Shown piece by piece: positions 24,889 to 33,137 of a stretch of 64,000 nt of DNA (position 1 is its first letter; every line of letters starts with the position of its first letter). Source of the DNA: JAFDVL01 sp043783625 (GTDB taxonomy: Bacteria; Acidobacteriota; Blastocatellia; RBC074); NCBI GenBank assembly GCA_043783625.1, contig JAYVZE010000046.1:45209-109208 (forward strand), read 5' to 3'. Below the pieces are notes generated by a model. The model did not search any database and was not told where the DNA came from. It saw only the letters and a program-made list of their open reading frames with translations. Made by a program: the position numbers and the translations under genes.

Positions 24889-26079
24889 ATGAAAACTGAG
24901 ATTTTACAACGCGCTGATTTTTCTGAAATTCGCTACGCCCAATGTTGGGAAGATGCTGACGTTTTGCTGGATGCGCTCGATCTCAAAACCAATCACGTTT
25001 GCCTGTCCATTGCCTCGGCAGGAGATAACACAATGGCACTGTTGAGCCGCGCTCCTGAACAGGTGATCGCGCTTGATTTGAGCTTTGCCCAACTTGCCTG
25101 CCTGCACCTGCGTGTTGCTGCTTATCAGGAGCTTGAGCATCACGAAATGCTTGAATTTATTGGCTCGCGTGCCAGCTATCGCCGTGAACAACTTTATCAT
25201 CGTTGTCGCAAATTGCTTCCGCCTGAGACCCGAATATTTTGGGATTCGCATTCAGATGAAATTGCTCAGGGTTTCGGCGGAGCAGGGAAGTTTGAGCGTT
25301 ATCTGGCAATGTTTCGGAACTACGTTTTGCCGCTGATTCATTCGCAATCTTCTGTCGAAGAATTATTGCGCGATAAAACCGGGACGGAGCGCGAAGAATT
25401 TTACGAAACAATTTGGAACACGCGACGCTGGCAAGCTCTCTTCAAAATATTTTTCTCGCGCTTTGTGATGGGGCGGCTCGGTCGTGATCCTGAGTTTTTC
25501 AAGTACGTTAACGGCAACGTCGCGGCACGAATTTTGGCACGAACGGAAGCGGCAGCGATTGCCTTGAATCCAGCGGACAACCCCTATTTGCAATGGATTT
25601 TAACGGGGCACCACACCACCGCTTTGCCTTTCGCCTTGCGACCTGAAAATTTTGACGCGATCCGGGCGAACCTTGATCGCCTGGGAATTCGCCAGCAATC
25701 GCTGGAAGAATTTCTTGCCAATTGCCAATCACATACAATTGACCGCTTTAATCTCAGTAATATTTTTGAATACGTTTCGTTGCCCGGCTATCACGGATTG
25801 TTGAATGAATTGGTTCGCGTCAGCCGCCACGAGGCGCGACTGGCCTATTGGAATTTATTTGCTGAGCGGCGTAGACCCGCGTCAATGGCGGATGAAATCA
25901 AGCCAATGGAAAATTTAGCCACAAAAGTATTCAAACAGGACAAAGCATTTTTTTATCAGGCAATTGTCATCGAGGAGGTCGTGCATGGCGAATTCAATCA
26001 TTGGAATGTTAATCATCCTCATCGTGTTTTGCACAATGCTCATCGTGCTCAGAGCGGTGCAGCGCAAATTCAATCCTGA
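24889..26079 (+). CDS. DUF3419/BtaA-like S-adenosylmethionine-dependent 3-amino-3-carboxypropyl transferase
   Basis: A 396-residue protein of the DUF3419 family, which includes BtaA, the enzyme that adds the 3-amino-3-carboxypropyl group of SAM to diacylglycerol in betaine-lipid synthesis. Visible family features are EIRYAQCWEDADVLLDAL, the SAM-binding-like SIASAGDNTMALLS, RDPEFFKYVNGNVA and NPYLQWILTG. It would act at the membrane on a lipid hydroxyl acceptor. No BtaB-type N-methyltransferase is nearby, so the product is probably not a standard betaine lipid. The reading frame continues 95 nt past the next gene's start, adding a tail of about 32 residues beyond the usual family end near AIVIEEV. 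Confidence 0.82.
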   Translation: MKTEILQRADFSEIRYAQCWEDADVLLDALDLKTNHVCLSIASAGDNTMALLSRAPEQVIALDLSFAQLACLHLRVAAYQELEHHEMLEFIGSRASYRREQLYHRCRKLLPPETRIFWDSHSDEIAQGFGGAGKFERYLAMFRNYVLPLIHSQSSVEELLRDKTGTEREEFYETIWNTRRWQALFKIFFSRFVMGRLGRDPEFFKYVNGNVAARILARTEAAAIALNPADNPYLQWILTGHHTTALPFALRPENFDAIRANLDRLGIRQQSLEEFLANCQSHTIDRFNLSNIFEYVSLPGYHGLLNELVRVSRHEARLAYWNLFAERRRPASMADEIKPMENLATKVFKQDKAFFYQAIVIEEVVHGEFNHWNVNHPHRVLHNAHRAQSGAAQIQS

Positions 26080-26773
26080 CCCCGAACTAATGCGCAAACT
26101 CTTTCACGTTGGGATGGGATTATTTGCGTTGTCCTTTCCATTCCTGATCCCGAATCGCTTAACGGCGGGATTGCTGTGCGGCGCAACTATGACGTTGTTG
26201 ATTGCTTTGCGAAGAGTGAAAAAATTGCGATGTAGCTACGGTGCAGTGCTGGGAAGTGTGGCGCGACGTTCGCACGGAGAGCTTTATTTTGCTGTCGGTG
26301 TAACGGTGATATTTTGCCTGGCGAAAAATGAAATGTTGTTGTATTCGATTCCACTTTTAGTGCTGACATTCGCAGATGCGGCGGCGGCTTTGATCGGTGA
26401 ACATTTTGGCAAACATCGTTTTTGCGTCATCGAAGGACAAAAAAGTATTGAAGGCTGTCTCGCGTTCCTGACTGTCGCCACAGTCTTTACTTATGCACCT
26501 TTGGTGATGTTTACTGAAATTAATGTGGAGGATGCGAGGTTGCTTTCCGTCACGCTTGGCTTGGTTCTCACTCTCGTCGAAGCGTTGTCGTGGCGCGGAC
26601 TGGATAACCTCTTTATTCCCATTGCCGGCTGTCTTTTTCTGAAGAATTTATTGACCAGAACCAATGAGGAATTATTCACCGTGACCCTGCTGACGGTCTT
26701 GATAATTTCCGCTTTGGTCTTGGGACAGGAACGAAAATATGTTGACCATAATTCACGATCCAGACAAGCTTGA
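25985..26773 (+). CDS. Dolichol/phytol kinase-like (SEC59/VTE5/DGK1-type) membrane protein
   Basis: A 262-residue integral membrane protein with about seven hydrophobic segments. The sequence MRKLFHVGMGLFALSFPFL and the later TFADAAAALIGEHFGKHRF and KSIEGCLAFL match the CTP-dependent dolichol/phytol/diacylglycerol kinase and phosphatidate cytidylyltransferase superfamily. It probably phosphorylates a lipid or isoprenoid alcohol. The ATG at 25985 has GAGGAGG upstream and is preferred to a start at 25964. It overlaps the DUF3419 gene by 95 nt and the next gene by 35 nt, so translational coupling is likely. Confidence 0.75.
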   Translation: MANSIIGMLIILIVFCTMLIVLRAVQRKFNPDPELMRKLFHVGMGLFALSFPFLIPNRLTAGLLCGATMTLLIALRRVKKLRCSYGAVLGSVARRSHGELYFAVGVTVIFCLAKNEMLLYSIPLLVLTFADAAAALIGEHFGKHRFCVIEGQKSIEGCLAFLTVATVFTYAPLVMFTEINVEDARLLSVTLGLVLTLVEALSWRGLDNLFIPIAGCLFLKNLLTRTNEELFTVTLLTVLIISALVLGQERKYVDHNSRSRQA

Positions 26774-27719
26774 GCGTTTTTGTCAGATGCCGCCAACGCT
26801 CAATCCGCAAGGCATAGCACGACAAAAAGCTGACACTCATTTGATGCTCGAAAATGAAACTGGCGAAGTAACGGCGCGGTGTTCATTATGGTGGAATAAT
26901 ACGCCACCTTATGAAAATCATACGCTTGGGCTAATCGGACACTACTCCGCGAATGACGAGGAAGCTGGAAAAGAAATCTTGCAACAAGCTTGCGCGACGC
27001 TTTTATTGCACGGTTGCACAATGGCGGTCGGGCCGATGGATGGCAATACGTGGAACCGCTATCGCCTCATGACTGAGCGCGGGACGCATCTGACATTTTT
27101 TCTTGAGCCTGACAATGCTGATGATTTGCCACAGCATTTTTTAGCGAATGAGTTTTCGATTCTCGCGGAATATTATTCTACGATCACAAATGATTTACGG
27201 AGGCGCGATCCACGGATGGAAATCGTCGCAGAAAAAATGAAAACCCTCGGCGTGAAAATTCGCTCCATTCAGCCTGAAAATTTTCTGTCGGAGTTATCGA
27301 AAATCTACGAAATTTCGCTCGCTGCGTTTCAGTATAATTTTCTTTACACCCCGATTGAAAAATCTGATTTTATTGCGCAATACGAGCAGATCAAAAATTT
27401 TGTGCGACCGGAATTAGTCCTCATGGCTGAACACGAAAACCGTTGTGTCGGATTTTTGTTCGCGCTCCCTGAGATGGCACAAGCGCAGCGCGGACAGGCG
27501 ATTGAGACGTTCATCGTCAAAACTGTCGCCGTCTTGCCCGCACCGGAATTCGCGGGACTTGGGAGCTTGTTAGTGGCACGCAGTCACGAAATCGGTGCTT
27601 CACTTGGCTTCACGAATGCCATTCATGCGCTGATGCACGAAGCGAATAAATCACGCAGCATTAGTAAGCATTACTCGCAAGAATTGCGCCGCTATGCACT
27701 GTTTGGAAAAGTGTTATGA
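26739..27719 (+). CDS. GNAT-like acyltransferase of unknown substrate
   Basis: A 326-residue soluble protein. The C-terminal half resembles a GNAT fold: the stretch VKTVAVLPAPEFAGLGSLLVARSHE contains the beta4-alpha3 acyl-CoA site pattern (VxPxxxGxGxGxxL-like), followed by ALMHEANKSRSISKHY. The N-terminal half (DPDKLERFCQMPPTLNP; GPMDGNTWNRYRL) matches proteins often paired with AMP-ligases in similar clusters but carries no named domain I can assign. It may transfer an acyl group from CoA to an amino or hydroxy group made by the neighbouring lipid enzymes. It overlaps both neighbours (35 nt upstream, 4 nt downstream). Confidence 0.6.
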   Translation: MLTIIHDPDKLERFCQMPPTLNPQGIARQKADTHLMLENETGEVTARCSLWWNNTPPYENHTLGLIGHYSANDEEAGKEILQQACATLLLHGCTMAVGPMDGNTWNRYRLMTERGTHLTFFLEPDNADDLPQHFLANEFSILAEYYSTITNDLRRRDPRMEIVAEKMKTLGVKIRSIQPENFLSELSKIYEISLAAFQYNFLYTPIEKSDFIAQYEQIKNFVRPELVLMAEHENRCVGFLFALPEMAQAQRGQAIETFIVKTVAVLPAPEFAGLGSLLVARSHEIGASLGFTNAIHALMHEANKSRSISKHYSQELRRYALFGKVL

Positions 27720-29341
27720 ATATCGTCGAATTATTTCAACAACGCGCGAAGATACATCCAGATAGTCCGGCGATTATTGATGTGCATTGCGGCAAAACGC
27801 GCGTTACTACTTTTGCCGAACTTGAAGCCGCTTCGAGAAAAATCGCAGCCTTGTTACAACACGAAGGCTTGCAGGCGGGTGATACAGTTCTGGTGTTTTA
27901 CCCGATGTCGGCGGAGCTTTACAGCACGCTTGGCGCAATTTTCAGGCTTGGCATGATAGCGATGTTTCTTGACCCTTCCGCCGGACGCGAACATCTTGAA
28001 AGTTGTTGCCAGTTGCACCAGCCACAAGCTCTTATCGCCAGCCCCAAAGTGCATTTGCTACGCCTGGTTTCATCGGAGTTAAGAAGAATTCCGAAAAAAT
28101 TTGTACTGGGAGGCTTCGCTTTTGGTGCGACGAAAATTCACTACTGGGAACGCCCGCATCCTGCGGGCGAAGCCGTGGCGAGCAAATCCTCTGCGATCCA
28201 AAAAGATTCTTATGCGAGGCTCGCCTGCAAGATGCAGGTGCTCCCGGTACAGGCATTAATTACGTTCACCAGCGGCAGCACTGGACAACCGAAAGCAGCA
28301 CTGCGGACGCACGGATTTTTGCTGGCGCAACATCAAGTCTTACATCGCAGTCTTGTTTTGAAGGAAGGCGACATTGATCTGACGACGTTACCGGTTTTTG
28401 TCTTGGCGAATTTGGCGTCAGGTGTGACCAGCCTGATTCCACAGGCTGATTTGCGGTTTCCCGGCGCGATTGATCCGGCGCCAATTGTTGAGCAAATTCA
28501 AGTATATCAATTGCAACGCACCGCCGCTTCACCGGCTTTTCTCGAAAAAATTGCAGATTATTGTCTGGAAAAAAATATTAGTCTGATAAGTTGGCAAAAG
28601 GTTTTTACAGGTGGCGCACCAGTTTTTCCGCAATTGTTGGCGAAACTTCAGCGGATTGCCCCACAAGCCAAAATCGTTGCGGTTTATGGCTCCACCGAAG
28701 CGGAACCCATTGCGGAAATGGCGAACTGTGAAATGACTTCACGGGATTGGTTGTTGATGCAGCAAGGCAATGGGTTATTAGCGGGAACGCCTGTCCCGGA
28801 AATTGAATTGCGCATTATTCCCGATCAATGGGGGAGCGCGATCAGCCCCTTAACAGTGGCTGAATTTGAAAAATTGTCCGCCCATGAAAGCGGAGAAATT
28901 GTTGTCAGTGGTGCTCACGTTTTGTCAGGCTATTTGCACGGACGCGGCGATGAGGAAACCAAGTTTTGTGTTGCAGGAAAGATTTGGCATCGCACTGGCG
29001 ATGCGGGTTACTTGGACGACGCCGGGAAGCTCTGGTTGTTGGGCAGATGCGCGGCAAAAATTGTTGACGAGCGTGGCACCTTGTACCCGTTTGCTGTGGA
29101 GTGCGCTGCATTGATATATCCCAACGTCAAACGTGCCGCTCTGATGCAACATCGCGCACAGCGTTGGTTGTTGATTGAGCGAAATGATGTGCATGAAAAA
29201 ATCGCGCTACCGGAAATGCAAGAAGGGCTGCGTTGGGCGAAGCTGGATGAGATTTACGTCATTGGCAAAATCCCGGTTGATAAACGTCATAATGCAAAAG
29301 TGGACTATCCGGCACTTAAAGCGTTGCTGAAATTAGCGTAG
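27716..29341 (+). CDS. AMP-dependent acid ligase (OleC/acyl-CoA ligase-like)
   Basis: A 541-residue ANL-superfamily adenylating enzyme. The P-loop is TFTSGSTGQPKAALRTHG, followed by VYGSTEAEPIAEM and HRTGDAGYLDDAGKLWLLGR. The spacing and the VLANLASGVTSLIP region recall OleC-like ligases (beta-lactone synthetases) and fatty acyl ligases; which one cannot be decided by eye. It is the last gene of the six-gene operon. About 35 residues before the P-loop (from WERPHPAGE to ACKMQVLP) are encoded by a 104-bp REP-B pair inserted without breaking the frame. Confidence 0.8.
   Translation: MNIVELFQQRAKIHPDSPAIIDVHCGKTRVTTFAELEAASRKIAALLQHEGLQAGDTVLVFYPMSAELYSTLGAIFRLGMIAMFLDPSAGREHLESCCQLHQPQALIASPKVHLLRLVSSELRRIPKKFVLGGFAFGATKIHYWERPHPAGEAVASKSSAIQKDSYARLACKMQVLPVQALITFTSGSTGQPKAALRTHGFLLAQHQVLHRSLVLKEGDIDLTTLPVFVLANLASGVTSLIPQADLRFPGAIDPAPIVEQIQVYQLQRTAASPAFLEKIADYCLEKNISLISWQKVFTGGAPVFPQLLAKLQRIAPQAKIVAVYGSTEAEPIAEMANCEMTSRDWLLMQQGNGLLAGTPVPEIELRIIPDQWGSAISPLTVAEFEKLSAHESGEIVVSGAHVLSGYLHGRGDEETKFCVAGKIWHRTGDAGYLDDAGKLWLLGRCAAKIVDERGTLYPFAVECAALIYPNVKRAALMQHRAQRWLLIERNDVHEKIALPEMQEGLRWAKLDEIYVIGKIPVDKRHNAKVDYPALKALLKLA
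28144..28247. repeat. 104-bp REP-B pair inside the AMP-ligase gene
   Basis: A forward GGGAACGCCCGCATCCTGCG hairpin (28144-28170) and a reverse partner with compensated stem (CCTGCA-TCT-TGCAGG, 28221-28247) lie wholly inside an open reading frame. Total length equals the pair at 24762-24865. With one duplicated base the insertion would be 105 bp, or 35 codons, which explains the preserved frame. Confidence 0.75.
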
Positions 29342-29427
29342 CGAAATATTAGGTGCGATGGCTAACCTGCACGCAACGCCAAGCTCCTTCAGCCAGGTGA
29401 GGGCTTCAATCTGCCCTGCCATTGGGT

Positions 29428-30711
29428 TTACTCAAATTCCTTCTTTAAAAATCGCTTCATTTCTGCGGCTGTGCGTTTGGTGGCTTTGACTGGTTTTAGT
29501 TCGTAGAAGGTCAACAGCGCGGCGTCTTTGGCGCTGAGTAAATCATTAAAAATATTTTTGGCTTTGGTGCTGATGTCGGGGAATAACCGCTGCGTCGTCG
29601 TTTCCAGCCAATCGAAAAATTCGCGGTCTTCCCTGGTCGGTTTTTGCAGGCTGAAGGTTTGGCGATAGAGGTCGGTTAAGACTTCAGGGAGGGATTTTGA
29701 TGACAATTTAAAACTTAGTTTTGGCAGCGCCTTCGTGATGACACTGGTTTTATCCATCACTCCGGTTAAGAGCGAATTATAAAATTTGCGTTCGGTTTTG
29801 ACTTCTTCAGCCTGAATCAAAATCATCGGATCCGCTTCGACAATTTCAATAATCGTCTCAATTTTATGGCGATTGAGGCCATCCATTTTGAGAAAAGAAA
29901 TTCTTGATTTTTTGGGCCCTGACTCCAGCGGAGTCAGGGCCATGGTCGGGCCGAGATGAGTGCCAATTTTAGAGACTGGTTCACCGGCGACAAAGTAATT
30001 GGCGGCATAAGTCACGCCCACTTGTGAGGCTTTAAACGCCGGTTCCTGTTTGCGAATTAATTCCTGCGCTCCAAATGAATTCCACGTAAATAACCAGATT
30101 TTTGGCGTGATGTTTCGGAGCGGTAATTTTTGTTGTAAATACCAGGCAACCGTTTGCGCTAAGCCTCCGCCCAGACTGTGACCTGTCAGGATTATTTCAG
30201 GATTTTTGGGAATTGCATTGGAAGCGAAAAGCTCGTCAATCACTTCCAGCAGGTGCTGACTCTGACTACGCCCGAAACTCAAATCGGCGATGGAGTCCCG
30301 AAAGCCTTCTGTCCCGGCGATAGCGATGAATAAATTTGTCGTGCCGGAACGCGGATTGATTGGCTTGAAGGCGGCGACACGCAATCCCGTACGCGGGTCG
30401 GATTCGGACATTATCAAGGTTAAATTTCCCGGCAATTGTTGTTTGAATTGCGTGAAGTATTCGCGGGATTGCAACGCGGTTTTTTTACTATCAAGATCAG
30501 GCAGCAGGTACACGACTTTGGCCAGCGTCAGTGCCATCATTGCACGCGGCAAGACATCGTGTTCAGGATCAATTGGCACAGGCTTCGCAACTTCCGCAAT
30601 TTTCGGCTTTGGTTTGCTGCGCTTCGGAATGCGTTTTTGCGCAAAGCTGGTGAGCGGTATCAACACAAGCAGGGCAAGGCAAAGAAATTTTATCAGGCGT
30701 GGGGCGTACAT
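29428..30711 (-). CDS. Secreted class 3 lipase family protein
   Basis: A 427-residue protein with an N-terminal signal peptide (basic start, hydrophobic LCLALLVLIPLTSFA, cleavage near AQK). The nucleophile elbow GHSLGGGLAQ identifies the Lipase_3 alpha/beta-hydrolase family; other catalytic residues cannot be placed with certainty. It would hydrolyse acylglycerols or related esters outside the cytoplasm. The C-terminal 150 residues are charged and have no assigned domain. It is convergent with the lipid operon and has its own probable promoter upstream. Confidence 0.8.
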   Translation of the reverse strand: MYAPRLIKFLCLALLVLIPLTSFAQKRIPKRSKPKPKIAEVAKPVPIDPEHDVLPRAMMALTLAKVVYLLPDLDSKKTALQSREYFTQFKQQLPGNLTLIMSESDPRTGLRVAAFKPINPRSGTTNLFIAIAGTEGFRDSIADLSFGRSQSQHLLEVIDELFASNAIPKNPEIILTGHSLGGGLAQTVAWYLQQKLPLRNITPKIWLFTWNSFGAQELIRKQEPAFKASQVGVTYAANYFVAGEPVSKIGTHLGPTMALTPLESGPKKSRISFLKMDGLNRHKIETIIEIVEADPMILIQAEEVKTERKFYNSLLTGVMDKTSVITKALPKLSFKLSSKSLPEVLTDLYRQTFSLQKPTREDREFFDWLETTTQRLFPDISTKAKNIFNDLLSAKDAALLTFYELKPVKATKRTAAEMKRFLKKEFE

Positions 30712-31285
30712 ATCAGTATTTCCTCTTTATGGGGACAAAAGAAATTGTACAGAAGAAGCAGGATTTATGTACAGTAATTAAGCAAATGAAACAAGCTCAT
30801 TCGGTCTTCAGCAAGAAAGCCAGGCGATTGATGACGCGGATCGGGCGGATTTCAACTGCCTGAATGGAATCCCCTTGTCGGGTAGATTCCGAACCTTCCC
30901 TCCCATTGAATCTCTTCCTAATTAGAAAGCTGCCCCGGCATTTGTGAGCAATATGGGGCGGCATAGAGATTGCATAAGATGTATCCGCGTTCATCAAAAA
31001 CAAGGACTGACATGTATTGATGGTCCGAGAGAGGGCGCTATTATGGTTTATCATTGAGCATAGTCCCTCCCAGGTTTAATGGTAAGTAAACAGTACATTT
31101 GTTTGGCAGAGTAAGATATTTGGGAGAGCGTTGAATTCGTAGCGATGTCTTGGAGTGGATTGATGCCAAATTTGAAATATAGCTGAGAATGAGGCTTAGA
31201 GATTCGTCAGGCTGCTAATATTTGCCACTTAGGGTTGACTGATTTTGGCAGCTAAACCCCGTTAAGGTTGGAGAAGGCACAACTT
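30712..31285. other. Intergenic region between lipase and pilin genes
   Basis: A 574-bp divergent gap. It holds the lipase promoter candidate and a possible GC-rich hairpin near 30925-30961. An 85-codon minus-strand frame at 30797-31054 has no recognisable features. No convincing promoter for the pilin operon was found. Confidence 0.4.
30744..30773 (-). promoter_or_regulatory. Putative sigma-70-type promoter of the lipase gene
   Basis: On the minus strand TGTACA (30773-30768) and TACAAT (30749-30744) are 18 bp apart, a plausible -35/-10 pair about 33 nt before the lipase start. TGTACA also occurs within the -10 region. Confidence 0.35.
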
Positions 31286-31759
31286 ATGAAGTTACAAATT
31301 AGAAAAAAATCACGAGGATTTTCCTTGCTGGAGCTGAGCATTGTGGCTGGACTGATTACCGTCATAGGTTCAATGTCGTTGCTTACTCTGAAAGGCACGC
31401 GGGATGTCGCAATCTTAATTAGCGCCCGTCGTGACGCGATGGGCGTGTTGGAAGTGGCACGCGCCGAAGCCACCAAGCGCGATGTGAATACGCAAGTGGT
31501 TTTTACCAATAGTGGCAACTATACTTTCCAATTTTCCATTACCGGAACGCTGGCTACGGCTACTCACAGCTTACCCGCCGGGGTGCAGTTTCAGTTTCCG
31601 GCAAGAATCACAACCTTAACCGTGATCTATACGCCGAGTGGAAAAGCGACCATGAGAGGTAATGATGGAGTGTTATATTCGGGATTTAGCTTTGTCAGTT
31701 CGGCGGGAGCTAAAACCTTGACTCTCAGTCGTGCAGGCGACATCAGCGGTACATTATAA
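31286..31759 (+). CDS. Type IV pilin-like minor pilin, FimT/GspH type
   Basis: A 157-residue prepilin. The N-terminal leader ends at Gly before FSLLELSIVAGLI, the type III signal cleaved and N-methylated by prepilin peptidase, with Glu at +5. A hydrophobic helix follows and the rest is a small globular domain of GspH/FimT type. It would be a minor pilin priming type IV pilus assembly in the inner membrane. GGAGAAGG lies 8 nt before the ATG at 31286, which decides this start over an upstream TTG. It heads a four-gene minor-pilin operon. Confidence 0.85.
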   Translation: MKLQIRKKSRGFSLLELSIVAGLITVIGSMSLLTLKGTRDVAILISARRDAMGVLEVARAEATKRDVNTQVVFTNSGNYTFQFSITGTLATATHSLPAGVQFQFPARITTLTVIYTPSGKATMRGNDGVLYSGFSFVSSAGAKTLTLSRAGDISGTL

Positions 31760-31807
31760 GGATGCATCTAAATAATGATGCATCTAACCAAAGGACGGGA
31801 AAAGCAA

Positions 31808-32314
31808 ATGAAGCAAAAAATAATCAAAAAATTGTCAGGCTTCCTGCGAAAGCGGAAATGCGATCAGGAACAAGGTAGTTCGCTGCTTGAAGTTACGGTC
31901 GCCCTGTTAGTTGCCAATATTGGATTATTGGGAGTGGCTCAGCTCATTGCCGTAGCTACTGTGATGAATAAAACCAGCAGCAACATGGTGGAATCTGCCC
32001 GCGCTGCGCAAAAGGTGATTGAACCCTTGCGGGCCAAGGATTTTTCCACGCTTGAGGTCGGCTCGACCACCACCCGTTATAATGACCGATATAATGTAAC
32101 GACTGCTGTGACTGCTGATGGCAATACCGCAAAAAAAATTGCTGTCACGGTACAAGACACGAACTTTGATTTGAAAGGTGGGAAACGAAGCTTCACCTTC
32201 GTAAATTATCGCTCCAACGATAAAGCCCCGCTCGGAAGCTATTACAACAGCGCCCTGACGGTTCAGAGTAGTACCGGCAGCAGTTCGACTAACGGCAATA
32301 CGACAGGCTCATAG
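31808..32314 (+). CDS. Minor pilin, PilV-like
   Basis: A 168-residue prepilin with a long basic leader and cleavage site at Gly before SSLLEVTVALLVANIGLLGV; Glu+5 is present. The rest is a Ser/Thr-rich extracellular domain ending in a low-complexity SSSTNGNTTGS tail. Position after the FimT-like gene and before a PilW-like gene suggests the PilV role. The start is uncertain: ATG codons at 31775 and 31778 also lie in frame. Confidence 0.75.
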   Translation: MKQKIIKKLSGFLRKRKCDQEQGSSLLEVTVALLVANIGLLGVAQLIAVATVMNKTSSNMVESARAAQKVIEPLRAKDFSTLEVGSTTTRYNDRYNVTTAVTADGNTAKKIAVTVQDTNFDLKGGKRSFTFVNYRSNDKAPLGSYYNSALTVQSSTGSSSTNGNTTGS

Positions 32315-32335
32315 GCTAAGGCGTAAGGATTCAAG

Positions 32336-33016
32336 ATGTATAAAATCTTAAAAATTTCACGGTGGAAAAAGTCTGACCAGCAACCAGTTCTGCGTCGGGT
32401 CGAGCAGGGGTTTTCATTGATGGAGCTGCTTATTTCTACGAGTATTACCGTGGGAATCATCGCGATGAGCCTGCAATTGCTCAACCAATCGCAAAAGCTG
32501 TTTCAGAAACAAAGTGGTCGGATGAATGCGCAAAGCCGGGCGCGTAAAGCAATTAACCTGATTACCTCAGATGTGCGAGCCACCGGATTAACGCCGATCT
32601 CGGTAACAGCGGGCGTTATACCGGGGCTTGCTGAAGCTTACTCAGATCGAATTCGGATGTATGGGGATCGTCAAGGTGATGGCACTTTTGGCAGTAATAT
32701 TGCAACGAATGGTAACGACGATATTACCTATTATGTTGCTTCCAGAAGGCTTTATCGCGTCGCCCCTAATGACACTGAATTTGGAACTGCGGTCATGGCC
32801 AGCAACATTTCGTTACTGAGTTTTCGTTACTACAATGCAGCAGGTGGTGAGTTTGTGCCGGCAGCAGGTAGTTCATTAACTCAGACGGAGCGGTTTCAGG
32901 TTGCCCGCATTGATATCGTAGTGACGGTGGATATTATTGAAGGTAGCACGGTTAACGGATCCATTACCCTTGAAAGCCCCATTGCTTTGCGACCAAGAAT
33001 TATGGATGGCTATTGA
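32336..33016 (+). CDS. Minor pilin, PilW-like
   Basis: A 226-residue prepilin with signal sequence VEQGFSLMELLISTSITVGI, cleavage after Gly and Glu at +5. The C-terminal domain contains DRIRMYGDRQGDG and ITYYVASRRLYR, typical of the PilW-type fold that tolerates calcium-like loops. It lies 21 bp after the PilV-like gene and would work with it in pilus priming. Confidence 0.8.
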   Translation: MYKILKISRWKKSDQQPVLRRVEQGFSLMELLISTSITVGIIAMSLQLLNQSQKLFQKQSGRMNAQSRARKAINLITSDVRATGLTPISVTAGVIPGLAEAYSDRIRMYGDRQGDGTFGSNIATNGNDDITYYVASRRLYRVAPNDTEFGTAVMASNISLLSFRYYNAAGGEFVPAAGSSLTQTERFQVARIDIVVTVDIIEGSTVNGSITLESPIALRPRIMDGY

Positions 33017-33137
33017 CGAAAAGTTGACGAGAGCCTCATCCCGAAAACGCCCGGAAACGTTAGATCGTAAACGCCAAAAAAGCATTAAAAAACCTGATTT
33101 TACCTCAGAGTTTTACTACTAGCCGGAAGTAACCAAT

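Noticed and set aside
30797..31054. 85-codon minus-strand frame in the gap upstream of the pilin operon
   Set aside because: No recognisable motif, no clear ribosome site and composition like neighbouring non-coding DNA.
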